Assembly (NCBI RefSeq): GCF_921293095.1 | Contig: NC_060254.1 | Coordinates: forward strand, 111,872,917-111,936,916 | DNA from: Ischnura elegans | Lineage: Eukaryota > Arthropoda > Insecta > Odonata > Coenagrionidae | Direction: 5' to 3' | DNA: 64,000 nucleotides | Part shown: piece by piece, positions 57,704 to 64,000 of the stretch | How the letters are laid out: each line of letters starts with the position of its first letter | Position numbering within the stretch: the stretch's first letter is position 1 | Translations under genes and position numbers: made by a program | Notes under the pieces: model-generated | Database searches by the model: none | The model's input: the letters and a program-made list of their open reading frames with translations, nothing else | Told to the model about the DNA's origin: nothing

Positions 57704-57917
57704 AATATAATAAAATAACCGTTGTGTTCCACACTATTTTAAATAGCATGACCCGAGTTTTAGCATCGAATGCTATCACCAGGTGACCTGATGATAGCAT
57801 TAGATGCTGAAACCCAGGTCGTGCTATTTAAAATAAAGTGTGGAATAAAACAAAGATATGTATTTCATTTTACTATATAATGAAGCAATTCCACAAAGTA
57901 ATGCCTGAGACCGTGTC
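57704..57917. mobile_element. small palindromic retroposon, 17-bp duplication
   Basis: Foldback arms (TTCCACACTATTTTAAATAG..., TTTTAGCATCGAATGCTATC versus GATAGCATTAGATGCTGAAA..., CTATTTAAAATAAAGTGTGG) plus a tail ending TTCCACAAAGTAATGCCTGA, GACCGTGTC. TTATATTTGATGTTTGT (57687-57703) and TTATATTTGATTTTTGT (57918-57934) differ at one position. The insertion splits the relic at 56150-58157, whose similarity resumes right after the second repeat. Confidence 0.7.
57788..57820 (+). ncRNA. hammerhead-ribozyme core, canonical sequence
   Basis: CTGATGA (57788-57794), stem II AGCAT/ATGCT with loop TAG, GAAAC (57809-57813), then CCAG and GTC (57818-57820). All conserved hammerhead core positions are present with a minimal stem III (AC/GT). 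Stem I is weak between the bases just before CTGATGA and just after GTC, so activity in cis is uncertain. GTGCTATTTAAAAT and TGTGGAATAAAACAAAG follow, as in the related tails. Confidence 0.5.
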
Positions 57918-58477
57918 TTATATTTGATTTTTGTTCTGAAACAATGGATTTCTCAGATAATTTGGCTGTTGGTTCATATGCAGCTTGTATTTACAGCAAG
58001 CAGTGGTACATTGGACTGGTGGAAGCTCAACCATGAGGGTGATATTTCAGTTAAATTCATGACACCTAAAGGACCCTCATCTTCATTCTCTTGGCCAAAG
58101 AGAGGTGATTTTGAGGTGCTGGAGCTGATATTGTTGTTATTTTTGCACAACCATTGACTGTTAACTTTACACTATCTTACTTATTTAAACAATAATGGCC
58201 ATATTCATAGTTTCATTAGTAAGCTACTAACGCCTAAGTAGCATTCTAAGTAGTAGCATACTAGCACAATAGAAATATAGAAATAGAAATTTTATTCACC
58301 TGCTAGGTCTTACATGATGTAGACATAGGCTTTGTCATATTATATCTACTCCTAAAATACAGAGATTCAATGTTCATATTCCGTAGGATTTGAAATTTTC
58401 ACGTTGGCAAATACAAACATGCAAAATTGCAATTACAATAGTATACTATTTATAAGTAGGTTTTGTGAATGATAATA

Positions 58478-59770
58478 CAGTGGAACTTGTTTAGTACGTT
58501 TCTGAAGGGACCACAAAAAATGAACGTACTAACCAGGAAAACGTGCTAACGAGGAAAGTAAAAAATAGCAGTCGGGGTAATTGCAATCTGTGGAAAAGTC
58601 GTCATAATAACAATTACTATCGGTAGTTCTCGTAGGATCGCCTTCCTGAACTCTTTTCACCTTTAAAATAAAGAAAATGTGTGCTACATTGAAAAACAAT
58701 ACCATGTGAATAAAAATCACAATGTTTCATAGATTTCCCGAAGACAATTACATGAAAAACGGCGTCTTTCTCCCGTGATTTATCCTATAAGTATTTATAG
58801 AAAGAGGAAAAGTAAAGCTAAGTCATTTCTTTTTTGTCACAGCATACTCGGAGAATATAACAACAACCCTGAATATGTCAACGGGTTGTTTTTAAACATC
58901 ATAAAAATCGGACAAAATTATATTAACCTTAAATTACGGCAACAGCCGTACACATTCGCTTCTGGAATAAAGCCATATCAATTGTTATATCGATCAATAT
59001 ATCGAATAATAACACCCAAGATTATTAGATTACGACATAATTACAAGAAGATTTTCTATTATACAGTTGAAATTTACTTTAAAAATGTGTTTGATGTCGT
59101 CTGCTTTCGTGCCGAGATCAAGTACATATTTTTAAGCTAAGCTTCGCATGGAGATCCAGAGCATCGTCTGCTCCCGCAGCAGTAGTGAAATACGCACATA
59201 CTCCGTAGCATTGACGTCATGCAGTACTGCTTTAGATAAAGTGGGAATTGGATAAGGCTCATTTCTTCATCTTGATAACTCGTGCAATAGCAACAATTGC
59301 CCACTCATGAAATTTGTGCGCAGTGGGTACTCCAGAGGCAACAGAAGGTGAGGAGCTCGGGGTGGGGAAAATTGGGGCTTCTCATTGGCTGCAGTTTTGC
59401 ATAGTCAGACATTCCTGATAAATGGCCATATTTTATTATTCATCACGTCATAAGAATTGAGAAAAGCATTTGAATAAATCACGGTCGAAGAAAGATGTGT
59501 GGAATGAATGCAAGAATGTTAATGGCTAGTAATAATAAATTAAATCATGAATTCGGAGCTTTACGACCCTTAAGAAGATAGTGGAGAACGAATTGCGGGT
59601 TGCGTCACGGCTAGCAATTGAGCATACTAACCAGGAAAGCCCAATTTTTTCAAACGTACTAACCAAATACTTTTGCCTGTATTTTGTTCCGCTGGTACCG
59701 GGACCGAGAGAAATCGTCGTACTAAGGAGGAAAACTTACTAAGGAGGAACGTACTAACCAAGTTCCACTG
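58478..59770. mobile_element. Tigger-type non-autonomous element (1293 bp)
   Basis: Ends CAGTGGAACTTGTTTAGTAC and (reversed) CAGTGGAACTTGGTTAGTAC with repeated ACGTACTAAC(C/G)A boxes just inside. TA flanks at 58476-58477 and 59771-59772. The frame at 58775-59140 shows no known motif. Confidence 0.8.
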
Positions 59771-59806
59771 TATTTGCAAGGTTTTACTAATTTACAATTT
59801 TACAAA

Positions 59807-61380
59807 TTACAATTCCGTTTGGGTTTTTAGAAAAAAAGAGAATTCATCAACAGTATAAAAAACTTCACTGAGTAATAAGGTTTTTACTTTCCTTTTAAAT
59901 TGCCCAAGGGATGTGATATTCCTGATACTCTGGGGTAGAATGTTGTACAATTTTTTTCCATTATGGTACGGACCATCACTGCATAGTTTTGTATTTCTAT
60001 TATTATTATTATTATTTCGCACTATTTGTATTTCTAGTTAAGACATGCAGTTTACCACTAGATCTAGTTTTATAGCTATGGTACTCGTTGTTTTTAACAA
60101 AACAATTTATGTTTCTTTTTATAATTACCAGTATGTTAAGGATGTATAAAGAGGATACAGTCAATATTTTTTGATTTTTAAAGTGAATTCTGCATGATTC
60201 TCTGTAAGGTAATCGTAACATGGTTTGCAAAATTTTTTTCTGAATCGTAAAGATCTCAGAGCTGTGGTTACTATTCCCCCAGAAAATAATTCCGTAGGAA
60301 ATGAGAGACTGAAAATTAGCAAAATACAAGCATTTTAGAATATTTAAAGAGGTACTGGCCCTCAGGTATCTAATTTGGAATACAACACGGGATAACTTTG
60401 ATTTTAGCCCTTCAATATGTGGACTCCATTTCATGGATTTGTCAACAACTACACCAAGAAAACTTACATTATTTACAAAAGAAAGATCTGAGTTCATTAT
60501 TTTTACATTTGGTTGAAAATGACAATTAAAATTAATACATACTGACTTCTTTAGGTTAACAGAGAGCATATTCTCTTGTAGCCATTCTTGAAGACTATCA
60601 GTCGTTCTGGTTATTTTTTCTTGTAAAGAAAGGTAGTTTTGGGCCTATATTAATAAACTGGTGTCATCAGCATACAAAATAGTTTTTACATAAGGAAGAT
60701 TATCTGGCAAGTCATTTACATATAGATTAAATAGTAAAGGCCCAAAGATTGAGCCTTCAGGGACAACATGTTTAACAATTTTTGAGCTTGAAGAAAAAAT
60801 TTTTATAGAGTTGGTATGGGCATCATAGTGAGAAATTTGAGTCATTTGCTTTCTGTCAGTTATATATGATTTTATCCAATTGTGTGCAAGTCCAGTTATG
60901 CCATATTTTGTTAATCGCTCAAGCAGCAAATCATGTTTTACTGTATCAAAAGCTTTTGTCAGATCTATGTAGAGTCCCAAAGTTTGATTTTTGTCATCAA
61001 TACTGTTTAAGGTATCATTAAGAAACTCATACAATGCATCAGTGGTTGACTTATTTTGTCTACAGCCAAACTGAGAGGAAGTGATGGTTGCATTTTTGTC
61101 TAGGAAATTGATGAGACGGTCTGTGCATAATTTTTTCAAAAATCTTTGAGAAGCCTGAGAGAAGACTAATAGGCTGTAGAGTAATTGTCAGGATCATTTT
61201 TTTCCCCTTTTTTAAAAAGTGGATATACTATACTCGTTTTAAGCTGTTGAGGAAAATTACCCTCCGATATAGATAGCTTTCCTAGGTAGGTAAGTACAGA
61301 AGTTATAAAAGGAATAGAAAACTTAATTATCTTGTCTGGAATGTCATCAAATGGTTATTCATAGATCGTTAGTAAGGGCT
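59807..61380 (-). pseudogene. non-LTR retrotransposon, 5'-truncated reverse transcriptase
   Basis: Reading on the minus strand from about 61380: a degraded RT start (KTSIVYPLFKKGKKNDPDN), then a long block 61139-60645 with FGCRQNKSTTDALYEFLNDT, TLGLYIDLTKAFDTVKHDLL, PEGSIFGPLLFNLYVNDLP and ILYADDTSLLI (YADD catalytic box). After a stop, 60569-60012 continues with NNVSFLGVVVDKSMKWSPHI, LISYGIIFWGNS and IFTIQKKILQTMLRLPYRES, then GKKLYNILPQSIRN after an ATT-repeat expansion at about 59999-60017. The endonuclease half is missing. Few frame breaks, so a fairly young dead copy of a Jockey/CR1-like LINE. Confidence 0.8.
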
Positions 61381-61539
61381 ACTAAGCTTAGTATGCTACT
61401 ATCTTCGAAGCCGGCTCTTAGTCGCCAACCTGCCTTGTCCAAGGGAGCTACTAAATATGGCGGACCATAGTGGATGATTGTCTCCTTACCTATTTGTATA
61501 CACTTGTAGATTTTTTAAATACATTTTTGCCAAAATGGA

Positions 61540-61665
61540 ACACGAAAATCAATTCTTCAAGTAAGGCAGGCAACGTATGAAGTGTAATTGTTGACAGGAA
61601 TTGAAAGTTTTTTATAGCTGCAAGGAAACTAGGATGTGCAGTGAACTTGGGCCTCTGGTGTAAGT
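61540..61665 (-). repeat. dispersed repeat, uninterrupted relative of 655-757 / 1812-1850
   Basis: Reverse complement of 655-757, continuing on to sequence similar to that after the MITE at 1811; gives the pre-insertion state of that target. Confidence 0.6.
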
Positions 61666-62800
61666 GTACACAATTTGTGCATTTAGTGTACCCCTAATAG
61701 CGAATTGACTGCATACAGATGATGAAGTAAAGAGTAAAGCGATAAGTGAAGTGATTGAGTGTATGAGCTTCGACAAAATTATTTCTTCCACACTGGTTTA
61801 ATCAACCGAATACATTTCGATCAAAGGTGTATAACTAATGCGAAGCGTACATATATGTTTCATATTTGAAGTAGTTGATCTTTAGGGATACAGTGAACAC
61901 ACATTAATATTCATTCGTTTGTACGGTTATAAGAACTTATTCTAAATCGTAAGTGATGAGAGGGAAGTGAGATGTGAAGAATCCTTTATATTCAAATTTC
62001 AACGAGTGCAAATTCTTTTAATGCATGCAGTGTGATTGGAAAACTCGATATTGTTCTATCAGCAATAGTTTGAATTTTCAGCAGAAAATATCAAAATAAT
62101 AGATTTATCACGTATATGCACAACGTAATAGAAAAATGGCTTCGTCAGTTGAGCATTGGGATAACATTGACAAAGCAATGATTTTTATTTAGTATGGCAC
62201 TTATATATTGAATAGCTAGTATTAAGGTAAGGAATTCAGTAATACCCCAAAAAGATTGCCTTTCATCTGGATTTATGCTTAAGTTTATCGGATAGAAATG
62301 TCTCTGTCGCGGCACCAATCCTGTTCCTATGCACATGTTGACAATAGGTTTATTGGTCCTTATTTGCTCCACCTCTGGTAAAGTGACAATTCGCTGTATC
62401 GAGAGTTTATTTGAGCACCGTGAAGTCTTGTTTTATTGAGGTTGCACTTTAATCAGTCACCAGTTGTCTAATTACCAATTATCATAGTTACGAGATGTCA
62501 GTGATGAAATAGCTGTTTAGGTATTGCTGTGATACCGATAGGCTAAGATAGAGCTCACCCCCATGCTAAGAAAATGGTGTACAAAGTTTACATACTAACA
62601 TATCAATGAATATATTCTGCAAAAAACTAATGTGATAATACATAACCACACTATCACAACAATGATGTCAGAATGGACCTTAGGAAATGGAGAAAACTAT
62701 GCAACTTATAATAGAAGTCCATTACATTAGGTAATAAATCGAAGGAACTTAAAGCAGAAATAAGTTGCACCGCATAACGCTAAATAACCAAGAAATCTAA
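61666..62800. other. intergenic, nothing assigned
   Basis: No recognised coding motif, terminal repeat or RNA gene. Confidence 0.35.
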
Positions 62801-62810
62801 GCAAATTGCA

Positions 62811-64000
62811 ATGCGAAATTTCAAGAAAAAAGTACTCGGGGAATTATTGGAAGAAAATCCTAAATCCTTTCGGTCATATAAGAGAGAGCTTCAAGAAAAA
62901 TCTTCAACCGTACATTCATTATTTGATAAAGATGGTAAACTTATCACCGAAAATATTCACAAAACTAACACGTCAAATTCCCACTTTGTAAGTGCATACA
63001 ATACAGACGATACTGAATTTCATTTAGACGTCCCATATGCTGAGGAATCAATGGAAGAAATCTCAATTCAACATGATGGGATAACTAAACAACTATAATT
63101 GATAAAGAACAGGAAGTCTCTGGGTCCGGAGGAGTTAGCCTATCATCAAGGAATTAGCTTCAAAGATCGTGCCTTATTTCAAGATACTGTTCAAGAAGTC
63201 TGTCTGAAGGACAGTTACCGCTAGACTGAAAGCAACTTTCTTCCAACTTCATTAACATTGATTGTAGGCCAGACACTCGTATATTGTCATTAGCAATATC
63301 ATGACTTAACTTCCTCCATGGCTGTCAGCACAGATTCCAAAAAGGTAGATCATGTGAAAAACAACTCGCATTATTTCTTCACAAAATTCTCAAATTCGAT
63401 GAAATGAAAAAAGATTACGCATCATTTCTAGATTTTAACACGTTGCGTACGGATGGCGAGAATTCTCGTCATTTTTTTCCCCCGAACGTTCCAGACGGAT
63501 GACGAAGATTCTCGTGATTTAGGCACGAAAACCTAAACAATTTTAAAGCACACAATACGTATTCGTCAGTACGTTTTCAGTTGTTGTTCGTTATTCAAAA
63601 TAATTTGATGCATCATAATGTTTGATTGGATAAAGTTGTATTCTAAAAATTAGCTTTTTAACCATGTTTAAAACAAAGGCATTACACCCTAATAGGCACA
63701 TATTTCCAATCTCGGCGTTCCTAGGAATTTAAATACCCGGTACGCAATGCGTTGAGAGAGCTTTCGATACAGTACCTCACAACAAATTTCTACACAAATT
63801 CATCATGCAGATTAAATGAAACAGTGGATATGACAGTGGACAACTGGATATGAGACTTTGAGTGATCGTTAACAAGCAGTAATTCCTGACGGAATTAGTT
63901 CTGATGAAGTTAAAGTGACATCAGGTGTTCTGCAAGGAAGTGTAATCGGTCCCATTTTGTTCATTAAAATAAGTTTATTTGCTGTTGATGCTGTGATCTG
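62811..64000 (+). pseudogene. non-LTR retrotransposon relic running off the window
   Basis: Starts with ELLEENPKSFRSYKRELQEK, SLFDKDGKLITENIHKTN and EDTEFHLDVP-like text, the linker between endonuclease and RT in Jockey/RTE-type ORF2. It is followed by degraded RT pieces: RKSLGPEEL, ERAFDTVPHNKFLHKF (about 63750-63800) and VTSGVLQGSVIGPILFI (about 63920-63965). Numerous stops. Interrupted by a TTAA-type MITE between DF and ERAFDTV. Confidence 0.65.
63439..63751. mobile_element. TTAA-type MITE inside LINE relic (313 bp)
   Basis: Left CACGTTGCGTACGGATGG and right (reversed) CGCATTGCGTACCGGGTAT. TTAA at 63435-63438 and TTGA at 63752-63755 look like a piggyBac-type duplication with one change. 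Removing it joins the RT text DF to ERAFDTVPH. Confidence 0.5.

Larger units (their letters stand above)
56150..58157 (+). pseudogene. transposon-derived ORF relic, unclassified DDE-like family
   Basis: Scattered frames in order: NTVIQAKKLMRREYLLCHAP; EYMQKRLILCHLKELYVLFI with PQEKIGFPKFSSF; FIFDDLNHDMPFVMEVQRHL; VYYFTGGCAEQYKTASLL; FFPTSHGKSSCDNIGDTVKQ; MARQASLQRPMAQQ; then, after a foldback insertion, AVGSYAACIYSKQWYIGLVE and KFMTPKGPSSSFSWPKR. These blocks form a protein family I know only as uncharacterised, transposon-like arthropod ORFs with 'DGCAAQYKN' and 'TSHGKGxxDGIGGTVKR' motifs. Acidic residues in FDDLNHD and near GCAEQYK may be catalytic, but that is inference. Several frameshifts; non-functional. 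Confidence 0.55.

Noticed and set aside
59999-60017. CRISPR-like or structured repeat
   Set aside because: It is a simple (ATT)n microsatellite expansion within the LINE relic; this is a eukaryotic window and no CRISPR array is present.

Overview
This is an animal nuclear window, most likely from an insect with a large, transposon-loaded genome. The evidence is spliced genes with GT-AG introns, AATAAA poly(A) signals, housekeeping proteins that look insect-like, and elements from many families (Harbinger, pogo/Tigger, piggyBac and hAT DNA elements; Penelope-like, non-LTR and SINE retroelements; THAP-domain genes). The species cannot be fixed from the sequence alone.

Two complete host genes can be assembled by hand, and they are divergent neighbours. 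PSMB7, the 20S proteasome beta2 subunit, lies on the minus strand in six coding exons (45825-45764, 45640-45461, 45306-45159, 45051-44884, 37547-37396, 24754-24625). They join to exactly 840 nt (279 aa), and the gene is stretched to 21 kb by two introns of 7.3 and 12.6 kb packed with transposons. MRPS25 (mitoribosomal mS25) lies on the plus strand in three exons (46228-46364, 46447-46641, 47091-47262; 167 aa). The 402 bp between the two start codons is a likely shared promoter. Two other host genes are represented only by last exons, at 167-273 (+) and 54272-54153 (-); neither protein was recognised.

Layout: 1-760 gene end and repeats; 758-16400 a series of Harbinger-type MITEs (including a 2.7-kb inverted pair at 4569-7316), a transposase-like ORF relic and THAP-domain fragments; 16400-21300 mostly unassigned; 21765-24344 a Penelope-like copy carrying two nested DNA elements; 24625-45825 PSMB7, whose introns hold a nearly full-length pogo element, a near-perfect 0.6-kb palindrome, several Tigger-type elements, an intact GIY-YIG ORF, a hAT MITE and a LINE relic; 46228-47262 MRPS25; 47500-53600 MITEs, a decayed piggyBac transposase, a SINE and a foldback; 54153-54272 terminal exon; 56150-58157 a transposon-derived ORF relic split by a foldback; 58478-64000 a Tigger MITE and two LINE relics.

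The most unusual pattern is a group of retroposed copies (21765-24344, 28890-29513, 57704-57917, and probably 8103-8273). They share an inverted 5' tail and a direct 3' tail, each carrying a hammerhead-ribozyme-like core, and the first three have 14-17 bp target-site duplications and a matching 3' end. One of them still carries the remains of a Penelope GIY-YIG domain, which suggests that the short palindromes are deletion derivatives of Penelope-like elements. Several insertions can be verified inside the window because an uninterrupted relative of the target is also present.
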